DNA of 64,000 nucleotides from Culex pipiens pallens (GCF_016801865.2 NC_068939.1:67481283-67545282), one strand, 5' to 3'; shown: positions 8,701 through 19,934, counted from the stretch's first letter. Numbers and translations are program-made. Notes: generated from the sequence alone by a model not told the origin.

Positions 8701-9422
8701 GTGACAGCCTAACCTCAAAACTGAACGGAAACGATTCAAAACAACCCGCCAGCCGGCAACCCAGCAAACTCGACAACAGCCAGCTGGAGCTTATCAACTC
8801 GCTGATACAATCATCCGCGGCATCCATGATAAAGGCCGGCCCCAGCATGATGGCCAAACTGGGCGGCATCCCTGGCCTGAAACTCCCCGCGGACATGATT
8901 GGCTTCGCCATCACCTCCTCCTCCCCCAACACCCCAAACCTTTCCACCATCACCACCTCAACGACCAAATCGATGCCGATGCCAAAGCTGGCGGAAATCA
9001 GCAGTCGACCTACCCCGAAACTGGCCGCCGCCCGTCAGCCCAACCCCTCCGTCAGGAGCATCCCGAACCCATCGGCGCTCGCCTTCCGCAATCAAACAAT
9101 CCCATCCACCGTGACGTCACCGACGCGAGTTCTGAACGTCAACACCCTCAGTAGGCCGTCCAGTGACGTTAGCTTCAACAACAACAACAACAGCAGCAAT
9201 TTGCTCAACAACAATAAAAATGACGGCGTCAGCTCGACGACGACCGGCGGCAAAAAGACGATTGAGAAAGTGGCCGCAGGACTGCGGGCGGCAGCGGCCA
9301 CCGCGACGACGTCGCCGGCTAATCAGTTTGCGGGAGGTAACCGGGTGAGTAGCAGCAATGGCAATAGTGCGGCGACGACGACCGCCAATGGCGGTGGCAA
9401 AAACGGTGTAAACGTTGTCTAA
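5703..9422 (+). CDS. Psc: Psc/Su(z)2-type Polycomb protein, large last exon (RAWUL end plus disordered C-terminal tail)
   Basis: The 3720-base terminal exon encodes 1239 residues and stops at TAA 9420-9422. The first residues, VSPMRLFYRI, complete the RAWUL domain. The rest is low-complexity Ser/Thr/Asn/Ala/Pro/Lys-rich sequence. Visible blocks are an S/T/N-rich start; a basic stretch near exon residue 478 (EWKKKKKSS) and RKRKKAKH soon after; an acidic-hydrophobic DDDDDVKIIE near residue 590, which resembles a SUMO-interaction motif; GALDLTTRANDDL near residue 983; and an Asn-rich then Thr/Ala-rich end. In Drosophila Psc and Su(z)2 the long positively charged disordered tail is the part that binds DNA and compacts chromatin, so the same PRC1 role is expected here. 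An upstream in-frame ATG (5589) precedes the acceptor and is not the start. Confidence 0.9.
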   Translation, partial: VSPMRLFYRIFIHPTAKPTATTTTTHSVGGSSDKNSNASNNNSSSERDANNSATSNGKPPSNLNESQGSAESSSSTSPSTSSPGKGVAAVAAAATTDDVSGGRVGEVESVNGIVNSATDEQPLLSVRPSENKPVEASGSNSYKSVESKYDSKLIITKTSSTRVDKGVGERQEKEPIKLVLVSKKSDKNSSKLIYSKSEPKSSKSPSSSSPTSPGDFKRLRSSDIRYSDYETASTSFASSSSKSGTVPGDDSTRKSESHSAKKHNKINNDYTSAGDSSGKKFPGDNSRNKTNGSNAASRNGANDAALVESAKSKHEKSKSSPHRSESNGSAVAITASTGATTTTTVEKNEKSSELKCYVNLKKQTVVSPLSAEASSANRKLEVPKLKIELPSLKTKISIPKQDNSERSPKSAHSSSTSSSAATSPTASTSSTSGKSPIWPPKADDKPSAPDVNSIGIEEYAKTIGLKPVYKSGSEPGEWKKKKKSSTSSSPDPFASSHRKRKKAKHSKEAGSGGKRRKLHAEISSQHELSSLKMKVKLTEKPSKHERKPSEEVASSTAKQSAEVGPSSSAAPVTTKADDPKVIDITKGDDDDDVKIIEQPTPAPPAILAPVVSEPVKMGVEAAATRVNELPKLPALATISDNGSTKAKINEMRAIRHKPMVYIPNPIDKNLSDTSSTINNLIQSVQAKTGFIDKDNDVQIVTTAVKMPPLVATKPVVTVSSMKPPTVIPSVNSRIVASNSIPKPQQKMFSPRHSPSYPPLALQSTPKKVAVAAPISSTNIYQPRNSVPVGLKRSSSVDSGSTYNLPPKTPRVDHFEAANRLQKKPCYAPMFNFVKGASLAKNGTTNSMPTSANDVPYKSPISSTYTKEIATKKSVPSLLLPPSSISVTKMTDVAPQPARIDNRPALEIVRIPSTAPVADKPQPKTTRPPPPTIPLIKIKKSTSLPEHPTSPISPSVFQVTSSSTSASTNLTTSSASSQDTSGGALDLTTRANDDLIILESSDSLTSKLNGNDSKQPASRQPSKLDNSQLELINSLIQSSAASMIKAGPSMMAKLGGIPGLKLPADMIGFAITSSSPNTPNLSTITTSTTKSMPMPKLAEISSRPTPKLAAARQPNPSVRSIPNPSALAFRNQTIPSTVTSPTRVLNVNTLSRPSSDVSFNNNNNSSNLLNNNKNDGVSSTTTGGKKTIEKVAAGLRAAAATATTSPANQFAGGNRVSSSNGNSAATTTANGGGKNGVNVV

Positions 9423-12299
9423 CGATAAGATTGCTTTGAGTTGGTCGAAGAAGGATACAAAACCACAACAAACTATTGAAATGGAAATGTCCCAACAGTA
9501 AATGTTTCAACAAAAAGTGAAGAAGAAGCAAGCAAGACATGCAAACTCGCTGATTGATTGACAGCTATATTAAAGGTGGCGGCCCGGCGAGAATCGTGAC
9601 AGCACGAATCGCCGCGGCGGCCTCGAATCATCTGACACGAAAAAGTGGCGTCGAACAGAAATGTTTTCTTTTGGTTTCTTAGGTTAACACACATGCTAGT
9701 GATTACTGCGACATTGGTAGCGCTGTCAAAAGGTATTGTCATGTGACGCGAGAAGAAACGATTCTCCATTTTGTTTTGTTGCCTTTTTTCATTCGTAATT
9801 TTTTTGTGCTGCCACGTGACTTCAATCAAATGCCCCACTTAACACCCCTGCGTCGCTCTGATGTTCGTTGCGGGGTAGGGTTGTGCAATAATTGTGCTGA
9901 GCAGCAGGGTACAAGCAAAAAAGACAGAATCAATTAGAAACATTGTCGGAGTGTTTGGTAAGCACCTCTTTCCACCGAGGACTTGCAATTAAGGGCAGCT
10001 CGGTGATTACTTTCACGGGAATGGAAGCGGTTCTAAAAACGGGTGGAATTCATTCGTTGAATTAACGGTATCAAAGCACGGAAGGGTTCGTTTTGAGTTG
10101 GGATAGAAGTTTATTGGAGACTTAGTGTGATTGTGATATTTTCAAACTGATTTGACTTTTTCAAATATTCTTTTAAAAAATACAACTAAACTAAAAACGC
10201 TTCCAATTGACATGAAACCCTTAATATAATTGGGAGTTCAATCAACTGAAAGCAAAAGAAAATTCATTTTCCTTGGGGAAAATTTCATATGTTTAACAGG
10301 TAAAGGATTAAGTCCTATTTCCGTACAATTTACTATTTCTCACTTTTTAAACAAATAAAACTCCATAACTCTTGAATGAAACTTGTTTGCTCACTTTCTA
10401 CTGAGCTCAAGACTAAGCTTTTTGTTTTTGTACTCGATTTTGTTTTGTTTTTGTTCTCGATTTAGTTGAAAACGTCTTTTAGAAGTTGTAATGCTAACGA
10501 TAGGTGCTCGATGAAATTACATGCTCTAGCCCTGTATTGTTATAAAGAGCAAATTAAAAAAAGCCTATTTTCATGATTCGGACGACCCTTGATCTTCGAA
10601 AAACTTAACTGTTTAGGAAATTTCATGATACAAACATTTTATAAGGCTGACATTAACCAAGTCTAGCATTTTAAAAGGGTCAAATCCCACCTAAAAAATT
10701 TCAAAACATAGTATAATACAATACATTAATACTTTTTATGTATTTTTTGTAAAATCGGCTCCCGAGCTATTTTTTGACAATTTTGGCGTTTATACCTTCC
10801 TCAAAAAAAAATTATTTGTAAATAAATAATTTTATTTATTTTTTGGGAGAGTTGCCCATCCTTCATTACAACAAAATAATTGTGAGCATGGAAAAAACGC
10901 ATGAAAATAGCGCGTTTTCTTCATTAAGTGTTTTTTTTTTCTTTTCAGAAACTCGTCGAATTTCTTACAAATTTGGCTTTGCTCTCTTTTTAACACGATG
11001 CAACGGTTTTGAGGTACGGCAACATGAAAATAACGAGATATAACAATAATTCAATAACTTAAAACCTTCTCAAATGTCATTCTCGAGAGCAATGAGTTTA
11101 AGATAACACGTTTAAAAAGTTCAATTGATATCGGAGAAGGTCAAAGGTATCTGAAAATGGTCTAAACTCCTTTAACAGTCCAGCAAAAATACCTGTAGAA
11201 GTGTTTTTATTTCTGAATAAAATGAAATATATCTGGTGTTAAATTATTTAAAAGAATCAACGCGTGATCCATTTCGATATAAAATGAAAAATTTATTGCA
11301 ATTATTAGGATACTCAACTTTTTTCAAGACAGTGGAAACTAATTTTGAAAATTCCAGGAATTTCCAGAGAAGTTATCAAATCCCGCTTATCATACTTGAA
11401 ATCATTTGAATTTTTCATTGTTGCATGAAAAGATGTTGATTTAACAAAAAAAAATAAAATCATTGCAATTTTGGTCAACTTTTGTACCATTTTTTCTAGA
11501 TAATTAATTCTTATTTTGTTTTCTTCATGCAAAGCGTTATAAATTTCAATAATTATTCAGAATATTTCTAAATTTACAAACTTTTTTATGACTTATTAAA
11601 TCATTGCGTTATTAAATAAAGTAAAATTACAGCTTAAATGAAGAAAACCTTCACCTTTAACAAAACTAAATTAAACATAAAGTTTTAATTTATTTTATGT
11701 TTTTGTTTTCAATTTTTTAAATGGACGCATTAAAATGCTTTTTCATCTAATCAATCAATTACATTATTTGATTAAAGTTATCAGAAACAATTTGCTATTT
11801 ATTGTAACTTTGATCATGTTTCCAATTTAGAAAAAAGGGACTAAATATCTTCATTGCCGGGATACCGAAATTCTCAATATTAAAAATTGTCTGAGCATTT
11901 TTTGCCGAGTTTCTACGGAATAGAAACACGAAAAAACGTGTTTTTGAGATCTTTGGAGGTTGTTTTCAAGATTTGGTGGAACAAAACTTTGACGAATATT
12001 TGAAAAAGTTACTAATAATTGTAACAATTCGAAATTGAATAAAATTAATCATATTTTATCATAAACTTAACACGGGAAAACAATAAAATTTTATGCTAAA
12101 AATTCCTTTCTGAAGACCAAAACGACCCTTCCCAGTGTAACACCCTGTGAAATCACTCTCAGCAAAAAAAAAATCTCCAAATGACGCCACCAGCGCACAG
12201 TAATTACTTCACTTCGCCAAAAGTCACGCAAATCATCGCCACCGCCGAGTGAAAGATGCGAACAACATTTTTCTGTCACGTGTGCGCGAATCGTACATG
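9423..12299 (+). other. Non-coding stretch downstream of the Psc-like gene
   Basis: The first ~550 bases after the stop are less AT-rich and probably 3'UTR. From about 10080 the sequence becomes strongly AT-rich with many A/T runs and no coding signal. AATAAA words occur (for example near 10355 and 11215), but none can be singled out as the cleavage signal. No element ends were recognised here. Confidence 0.5.
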
Positions 12300-13745
12300 A
12301 CTTTACCTTTGTTCAATTTAGAGTGCGAGCTCGTTTGCAGTTTTTAATTTATGTTGTTTCTATAGTGTAAAGGCTATGCTTGAGGATAGTTTATTTATTT
12401 GTCGCTTTAGGTTAACTAAAGAAATTGTAAATTTCTATAAATAATGTTTTTAAATCGATATTATGACAGCAAAACAAGATAATAATTTATATTCCGAAAG
12501 AGAATTGTATAGGCAGGATTAGTGCTAGCAGGCCCCAAGTCAGTCTTTGTGAATGTAATTTAAGTGAACATATGCAAAAACTTACACCTAACACGTGTCT
12601 GTGTATAATAATCGTACCCAGTAAAACACACACACACACTATCTCTAATAGCGCCTACATGTGGCTGAATGTCAGCAATAAAACCTGAGTATATCACCTC
12701 TTCCCCCGTACTCTTACAAGAAAATGAAGAAAAAAATAGATGTTGTGCAATAGTAACCTGAAACTCAAACACACAAGCATACATACAATATAACCAACAA
12801 ACATACACACTTACTACTACTACTAGCGAGAGAGCGAGAGAAACAAGCAAAGAGATAAAGTGAGGAGTGAGCGGGAGAGACGAACTTCAACCTTCAGCGA
12901 CAGAACTTTCGGACTCATCTCAATGAGCACAATTCGATCGTTCTCCAAATGATGATATTTTATTTCGATTACTCTTTGCCGCGATGTCTCCTCTCTCCCT
13001 CCCTCTCCCCTCCCCCCGAAGTCATTCTCTCCGCCAAGGTTTTTTCTCTCCTTTCGGCGCGAGAAAAGATGAATGGACAATTATGATGGGCAATGATTAC
13101 GATGATCACGATGATGATTGAAGTTGATATAATGAAGATAAATCGTAAATTGAAAAGAAGGAAATCAATCGGAAAGAGAGAGAACAAAAAACGGAACCAG
13201 AAAATCTGGTACAATGCAGAACGCGCTTGAATAGAAAGAGATTGTTCTCACGCGAAGACAGGCCAACATAGAGACTAACACTTAATTGATTGGAGGGGGA
13301 AATTAAATTTCAATTAAAGAGTTTTTGTTTTTTTTTCCTTCTAACACATTCGCAAGTAACCTCGTCCTAAAAACAACTGATATTACCTTATAGGCTCGAT
13401 TGTATGAGTGGGATTGTTTCTGTATTATACACACACACCTCTCACTGTAAGATTTGACTACCAAATTGAAATCGTACTGATTGTTTGTTTCCCTTTCGGC
13501 ACCATTCGTACAGTTTAAGTAATTATAATTGATATTTATTGTATGAAAACCCCGGAAGGAATAACTTAATTTAATTAGTTTAGGCACTTTTGGAAATAAG
13601 TAAAAATTGAACAATAAGTTGATAACACACTGGCAGTGTTTGTTTAGCGAATGATATGTATCCGTATCTAGTGCAATAAATCAATGAAGACAACAGTAGA
13701 GCAAATAAAAACTGATAATCAATATTTAAAATCCTGAGTATCTTT
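12300..13745 (+). other. Candidate 3'UTR or long non-coding transcript end
   Basis: This segment differs from the surrounding AT-rich repeats. It has short CA and GA tracts, CT-rich runs (12990-13020) and two AATAAA hexamers close together at 13676 and 13700 on the + strand. Composition resembles a long dipteran 3'UTR, so it could be the distal 3'UTR of the Psc-like gene (about 4.3 kb) or the end of an unannotated + strand transcript. No protein frame is convincing on either strand. Confidence 0.3.
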
Positions 13746-14061
13746 TTTTCCCCACTAAATATCACACTCACCCTCAAACGCAAATCAAGCCAGTTCGATA
13801 TGAGCAAACATTAATCATTGCGGCACGATTCACCAGAATCTCGTCGTTGTTCAAGTGAAAGACAACAAAAAATATCGCGTGATCGAAGCTCATAAAATAT
13901 GGAGCGGATAAATGTGAGGCCCCCGTCTGATTCAAGGAAAGCACGTTGGACCACATTCTCTCTCTCTTGTTCTTGTATTTTTTTGCTCATACTCTGCGAA
14001 GGTCCTCCCTTTTCCTCTTATGAGCAGTTTTAATCGGGAGATCAAGGTAAGTAAAGGATGG

Positions 14062-15080
14062 TACCGTAAAACGGGGTGACTTTGATATGTTTGCAATTTT
14101 TCCGCAAAATGAAGAGTACAGTTAAAATACGTACGGAATTGTTTGGAATCATACTGACCGTGGTAGAGAAGTGTTCAAAGTACATCAAAAAGTCAAAAAA
14201 TCAAATCAAATTATTCGCTCTACAGCATTGCCTTGGCGTTCTCGATTGCGAGATTCCTACTCAAAACTAGGTGTCCGAAGGCTTGATTGTTGAGGCAATT
14301 GCAAACCTCTTTTTACACCTAAGCTTCTTCCATCCACCCCGGGATTCGAACTGACGACCTTTGGATTGTTAGTCCAACTGCCAACCAGCGACTCCACCGA
14401 GGCAGGACCCAGGGAGACGACTCCTACACCTGGATTGAGCTAACGACCTAACCTTCTAGGTTTGACCGGGGCCAACATTTACTTCCCCATCCGACGGAAG
14501 GCGTGGTCAGACAAATCTCGTCTCGAAAAATGCCACCGGGACCGTCTGGGATCGAACCCAAGCCGACTGGGTGAGAAATATCAAAAAGTACTTTTCATAA
14601 AATTTTGAAAAGTTCAAAAAGTTAGTTAATTATAGTTAAGAAAATGTTGATGATAGTCATTATTTAAAACTTCATAAAGTGTCATGCTTTTTTCAATGAA
14701 CATGATTTTGAATCGGAAAACGGAATGTATATTCGGATTCTTCGGACAATTTTCCACTTGGAGAAGGTTAAATAAGCTTGTAAATAATAAATAATATGTG
14801 TTTTTTAGGCACAGTTAAAAAAAATCTCAAAATTTATAGGCAATTTCAGTCGAAAAAAATTCAGGTAAAATGTGAAAACTTTGGATTCGTTCTTCGAATT
14901 TTGTATAAAATGCAATATAAATCGATAATTTTATAAACAAAACTAGTTCTAACAAATTTTAGGCAAAATTCCAACTTTTGTACATGATTTAAAAATAATA
15001 TACTTGAGAAAAACCTTACCTGTTGGAAAATATTCCAAAAACAAATTGAAATCCTATCAAAGTCACCCCGGTTTACGGTA
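14062..15080. mobile_element. TA-flanked inverted-repeat element (CCGTAAAACGGGGTGACTTT ends)
   Basis: The left end reads TACCGTAAAACGGGGTGACT. The right end reads ATCAAAGTCACCCCGGTTTA followed by CGGTA, nearly the reverse complement over 25 bases. TA at both tips fits a Tc1/mariner-like target duplication. The roughly 1-kb body is AT-rich, carries no transposase, and is interrupted by an antisense Twin SINE at 14205-14577. Confidence 0.7.
14205..14577 (-). mobile_element. Twin-type dimeric tRNA-derived SINE (minus strand)
   Basis: Reading the minus strand, a first tRNA-like unit carries a B box in GGGTTCGATCCCAGACGGT, then a linker with TTTTTCGAGACGAGATTTGT and GACCACGCCTTCCGTCGGAT. A second unit follows with GTTCGAATCCCGGGGTGGAT, then an AT-rich end. 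The same order is seen on the plus strand at 38925-39268. Two tRNA-related halves in one SINE is the defining property of Twin from Culex pipiens. It is inserted in the TA-flanked element at 14062-15080. Confidence 0.8.
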
Positions 15081-15834
15081 CGTGAACGAAATCATAAATT
15101 GTATCGGAAAGCTCTGATAGAAAAGTGTTGTTTTTATCTAGAAACAAATTAAATTTTAAGCTTGATTTAAAAAAAAAATCAAACGAAATGAACACAGAAA
15201 AAAGTTGAATTTCGGAAGGTTGAAAATTTGGTTGGTTGAAATTATGGTTAAAAAATGTGTAAAAATTTGAACCTGGTGAAAATTCTTTTAAGAAACTGAT
15301 GAGAGTTCACTAATTTCTGATGTAATATTACACATTTTTTGTATACAAAATCTGTCACCATTCGCTGGTTAATATCACCATCATTTTTTCTGTGTATCAC
15401 AACATGTGTTTTACAGTTTTGCAGCATTATTCTAGTCAGAAATTTACTAAATATCAATAAATTTATGAATATATTTGACACATTCTCCGGCAATGTACAC
15501 CTTAGGATGAAATTTTGAAAAGCGTGTATGAGCTATTTGGATATTTTTCCTCGATTCTAGACTACTTGAAGCTTCAAAAATCATGGTTTTCATTAATTAA
15601 ACTTTTGAATATCATTATGTACAAGTTGGTTAAGTTACGCAACAATTCGTGATAAAATCAGCGTTTTGAAACATTTTTCTAAAAACTCCTGGTTTTCAGC
15701 GAAATAACATCCAAAAATTATTCTTTTGATTGCATTTTGTAGGTTTTTAGATGTACTAAACGGAAATGTCATGGATTTACAGTTTATCTTAAGTTAAATA
15801 TTTTTTCAAACTAGTGTAAGTTTACCATTTTATT
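15081..15834. other. AT-rich intergenic sequence
   Basis: No gene, RNA or element boundary is recognised. It consists of A/T-rich sequence with scattered homopolymers. Confidence 0.6.
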
Positions 15835-17367
15835 GCGTTGCAACGTCACGAAAAAGGGACAGTTGTTTATGTCAACAGAAAACTAAACATTCAATCATTT
15901 TGATATTTCGGATGCTCTTTGTACTTGGAAAGAGCTTTCAAATGCAACCTAGAGCGACTAAATTGGTTGTCTAGATCCAAAGTTACAACAGGTTTAAGTT
16001 TGCGTTGCAACGTCACGAAATTTTAAATCATATTGGTCACATGGCAAAAAAGGTATATGCGTAGTTAATTGTTGGAGATCAAAGGATAATAAATATTATA
16101 TATGTTTTATATAATGTTTCCGAGTCTATTTACAGAAAAATTACGGTGAAATTCATCAAACAATAATAATCACGTGATTCGATTGTTTTTTTTACAAACT
16201 TTTGTCACTTTGTTGTTAGACGAACCCTTACCTAAATAAGTTGTATGCAACGTTTAGTTGTTTGCAATTAAAAATGTTATGTTGCGCAGGTAAACAGTTT
16301 TATTATTTCCTCAAATTTAATTTAAAAAGCACAAAAGTCAACAAAATAAGTTACGTTGTTTGCAGATCACCCCTTAGGGGCCATCAACAAACGATATGGG
16401 CACTTTAGTTATAAATTTCTGCCCTCCTGAAAACTCGAAGCTCCATACCTCCCTTCTAAAACTTCCACTTGTTTTGTAAATTTCCCGAAATGATTAAAAT
16501 ATTAAGGGAGCGTTCTTCTATTACGTAACAAAACATTTATATTTTTAGACCCCCTCCACCCCCTGGTAATACATTTCTGATACATTTTTTTGTATAAATC
16601 CTCGAACCCCGCCCTCCTCCCCCTTGATATTACGGCGTTACGTAATGCATGGATGCCCCATTACATGGAGAGACAAGGGGAGAGTGGGGGGGGGGGGTCT
16701 GTCCTTCGTGATAATGGAATAATACAAATTTTTTTTTTACTTTGAAAATGCTTGGAAAACTTCCTATATCTTACTGCTACTGTGAAAGCGGTATAGGGGG
16801 AGGGGGGGGGGGGGGTCTAACATGGGCGGGCCAATCAATTCACATGTCCTTGTACTGTCTATTAATGTCTTATAATAAAATCATAACCTACAGTTGCTCA
16901 AACTAACAAAAACTATGATTTATTTTGAAACTAAAATTTCGTGACGTTGCAACGCAACGAAAAACCCTGTTTTCAAAAACAGAGCGTTGCAACGTCACGA
17001 AATGTAAACGGTCTTTAAAAATCGAGGTTTGATTTTTTCGAAAAACTAATGATTGCATTCGATTTGTTGGTCAATTTTACACTAAAAATGGAAGAAGAAC
17101 TCCAAATTTGCCGTTTAACAGAGCAGAGTTAATGGCGAAACATGAATTGGGTCAGGATTGAGAAAAAGTCACGCGTTGCAACGTCACGCTACATATTCCC
17201 CTCTCAAAAATAGAATATTCGCTTAAAATAATGTTTCAACATTGTTTCTTATAGGAAATTTAATGTACTTTCCGAATCTGTAATAACATATGTACCTGAT
17301 CAATGTATTTTTTTAGTTACAGCCGAAATACTGAAAAAAGAAAAGTCAAAGCGTTGCAGCGTCACGA
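15835..17367. repeat. Six dispersed copies of GCGTTGCAACGTCACGA
   Basis: Copies lie at 15835-15851 (+), 16002-16018 (+), 16939-16955 (-), 16984-17000 (+), 17173-17188 (+, lacking the last A) and 17351-17367 (+, one change). The core CGTTGCAACG is a perfect 10-bp palindrome, and the directional TCACGA makes the site oriented. Spacings are irregular (167, about 937, 45, 189 and 178 bases), so this is not a tandem array. Flanking sequence between copies is not conserved. Copies three and four form a perfect inverted pair. Confidence 0.85.
16507..16660. mobile_element. Short MITE-like unit with ATTACGTAAC inverted ends
   Basis: GGGAGCGTTCTTCTATTACG followed by TAAC is mirrored about 130 bp later by GTTACGTAATGCATGGATG followed by CCCC. 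The same outer end is seen reversed near 30950-30975 (TTACGTAATAAAAGAACGCTC). It may be the target or the end of the G-rich block that follows at about 16685-16815. The boundaries are approximate. Confidence 0.45.
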
Positions 17368-18131
17368 CGGAATGTGTCATTTTTATTTTTCAACGTCAGT
17401 AATATTCCCGATTATGGTCACAAAATTCAAAATTTGTTAGAAGCTGATAAGTGCTCTTTACGAACTAAAAAAAAATCATAAATGTTATACAATGATTACA
17501 ATTAGCTGTAATCTTTTTTCTAGAAAAAGTTGATTTTTCTGCGTTTCTTTTTACCCCTGACTTTGTGTGAACATTTTGAAGGGAGTATACTAAAATTTGA
17601 AATAAAATGTACGTTATTTGTATGTTGTGTCCAAAAAGATTGCAAAGACGCATAATTTTATGTTTTATAATTTTATGTTTGATTGCCTGTTAAATTCTGA
17701 ACGATTTTTGAATTCAGGGAATTTGGAGAAATCAAAAATACTTACACGCATTAAGCGATTAATTTTTCATTATTCACAAACAAATATTTGGTCTGCTTCT
17801 TATCTTTGACTTATAAAGCTAAACAGTTTTTGCAGATTTGCTACCATTTTGTACTTTACAATTTATTGAATTTCATATCAAAGCCAAATTCAACAAAACA
17901 ATCTAACAATTAAAATAACTTTTTTTGCGACATTTTATTTTTAGAGTTTTCATCTCACTTTATAAAAACTTAATTTAAAATCAATAGACAACAATAATTT
18001 AATTTGTAAGAAAATCTTCAAAATTTTATTCAAAATCCTAACAGAAAACAAACTTTTTTTTTAATTTCCACGAGAGCCATTCACCCAAATAATTAAATAT
18101 CGTGAAAATTAAACAGGTGAAATGTTCTTAA

Positions 18132-19127
18132 GGCGTCATCCATAAAGTACGTCACGCTCTAGGGGGGGGGGGGGAGGGGGAGTTGTCGCAAGCGTGACAA
18201 AGTGTGACAAGGGGGGGAAGGGGGGCTCGTGAGACTGTGACGTCACGCAAGACTTTTTTTTTAATAATGAAAATTTAGTCTTAAACTATATTTAAAAAGA
18301 AGTTTAATGTTTGATAAAGTTTACTCATAAATGAAACAAAATACAAGACTTTAAGGTGAAACCGTTGAACATTTTTGTAGAAAATTAATCATCACTATAA
18401 AATATTGTATATTAAATTCAATTTAACGAGTTTCAGCACCAAAAGGAATCAGCATGTGTCGGTTGTTGCCTTCTTGAAGCCACTGAAGGAATTTTTGATC
18501 TAAATTAATTGTACTTCAAAAATTATATAATTTTGTGGCACAGTCATTGACGTCCTAGTTGGCAATCATTGATTAATGACGATTTCCATAACTTAACAAG
18601 GAATGGGATAATCGTTACCAAAAGGAATCAGCATGTGTAGGGCACTCTTCTAAACAACTTGTTAAAGGAATTTTGTCAAAATATTGAAAGCGACGCAAAA
18701 TTTATATCTTTGAAGGAAAAATCATGACAATGATGGAAGTCTTCACGTTAAGAAAAAGAGTTTTTGATTTAAATTGCTTAAATCATCATATTTAAAAATC
18801 AAATTAAAAAAAATCCAAACACAACCTTTAAAAATAAAAAATAAACTTCCTCGAATAAACTCCGAATTAAATAATAATTCTACATATATAAATCATAAAA
18901 TTTTCAAAACAACCTATGAGTAATGGGCTTCCTATGCAGAAAGAACCTTTTGAAAATTTAATAAAGATTGTAGAAAAAGTCATGATGGGGAGGGGGGGGG
19001 GTCCAACAAATCGTGACGTACTTTTCAAGGGGGGATCGGAACCAGCGTGACAAAGTGTGACATAGGGGGGAGGGGGGGGGGGTTAATTTTGGCCGATTTT
19101 AGCGTGACATACTTTATGGATGACGCC
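18132..19127. mobile_element. Harbinger-like MITE with TAA target duplication and subterminal G tracts
   Basis: The left end reads GGCGTCATCCATAAAGTACG and the right end, reverse-complemented, reads GGCGTCATCCATAAAGTATG; both then continue TCACGCT. TAA flanks both sides (18129-18131, 19128-19130), as expected for PIF/Harbinger. Inside each end is a direct copy of GCGTGACAAAGTGTGACA followed by long G tracts. The 996-bp body has no open frame of note, so it is non-autonomous. Confidence 0.78.
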
Positions 19128-19679
19128 TAAAAGGTGTCTTTAAATATAGGAAAAACTAAACAGAAAAAAAACTGACCAATAAATATTAATTTAATGTTGA
19201 ATAAACCAAGCATGAATCTTTTAATTTTTTTAAAATTATATGTTTCAAATATCAAATTAAATAATGATTAAATTGTTATTACGGCTAGTGAAAATATTGC
19301 TAAATTCAGTTAGTTTCCTATGTAAATTTAATAAAATATTTTTTAGAGTATCAAGTAAATAGCAATGAATTTCAATTTTTCAAGGTTTGTTTTTGCGCCC
19401 TTCGTTCCGACGACTTTTTTCACTGAATTTTACTTTTACAAGAATATTTGCTTTGAATTAATTTCTAAAAAAAAAAGCAATAAAATTTTAAAAATCTGTC
19501 TAATCTTATAAAAAAATCACAATATGCTTGTTCAATCAAATTTAACAAGTTTCGGTTGAAATAGACAGAGTTTATAAAAAAATTAAAGAGTATTTTTATT
19601 TTACTGATTATTGTTAACATCATTTAAGTTTTCGCAGCATTCACTTCTTAGTAAATGTTCTATCAATTTCATGTTAATA

Positions 19680-19934
19680 TACTGCCCATGTTCGCACAAA
19701 TGTCCCATATGCAAAAAACAGCAAGCTGAGAAAAATGCATTTGAAATTTGTCCCATACATAAGGCTACGTGTTAAGTTTTCGCGAAAAAACTGGATTTCA
19801 TCTTGATTTCTAGAACAAAGTACTTGATGTTATAGACTCTTTTGAAAGAGCACATGATTTTGAACCAGACTGCATCAAAAACTCGAAATTGATGAAAATG
19901 TATTTGGGACATCTTTGCGATCAGGGGCAGTGTA
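19680..19934. mobile_element. MITE with TACTGCCC ends (about 255 bp)
   Basis: The left end reads TACTGCCCATGTTCGCACAA followed by ATGTCCCA. The right end, reverse-complemented, reads TACACTGCCCCTGATCGCAA followed by AGATGTCCCA. An isolated right end of the same family occurs at 39667-39704. No coding sequence. Confidence 0.6.

Noticed and set aside
7013..8968. Long open frames overlapping the Psc exon (for example 233 codons at 8267-8968 minus, 176 codons at 7106-7636 minus, 145 codons at 7013-7450 plus)
   Set aside because: Shadows of a GC-rich low-complexity coding exon; no domain or splice context.
16680..16820. G-run blocks as telomeric or switch-like sequence
   Set aside because: Runs are irregular, lack a repeat unit and lie next to MITE ends, so they are better explained as parts of those elements.
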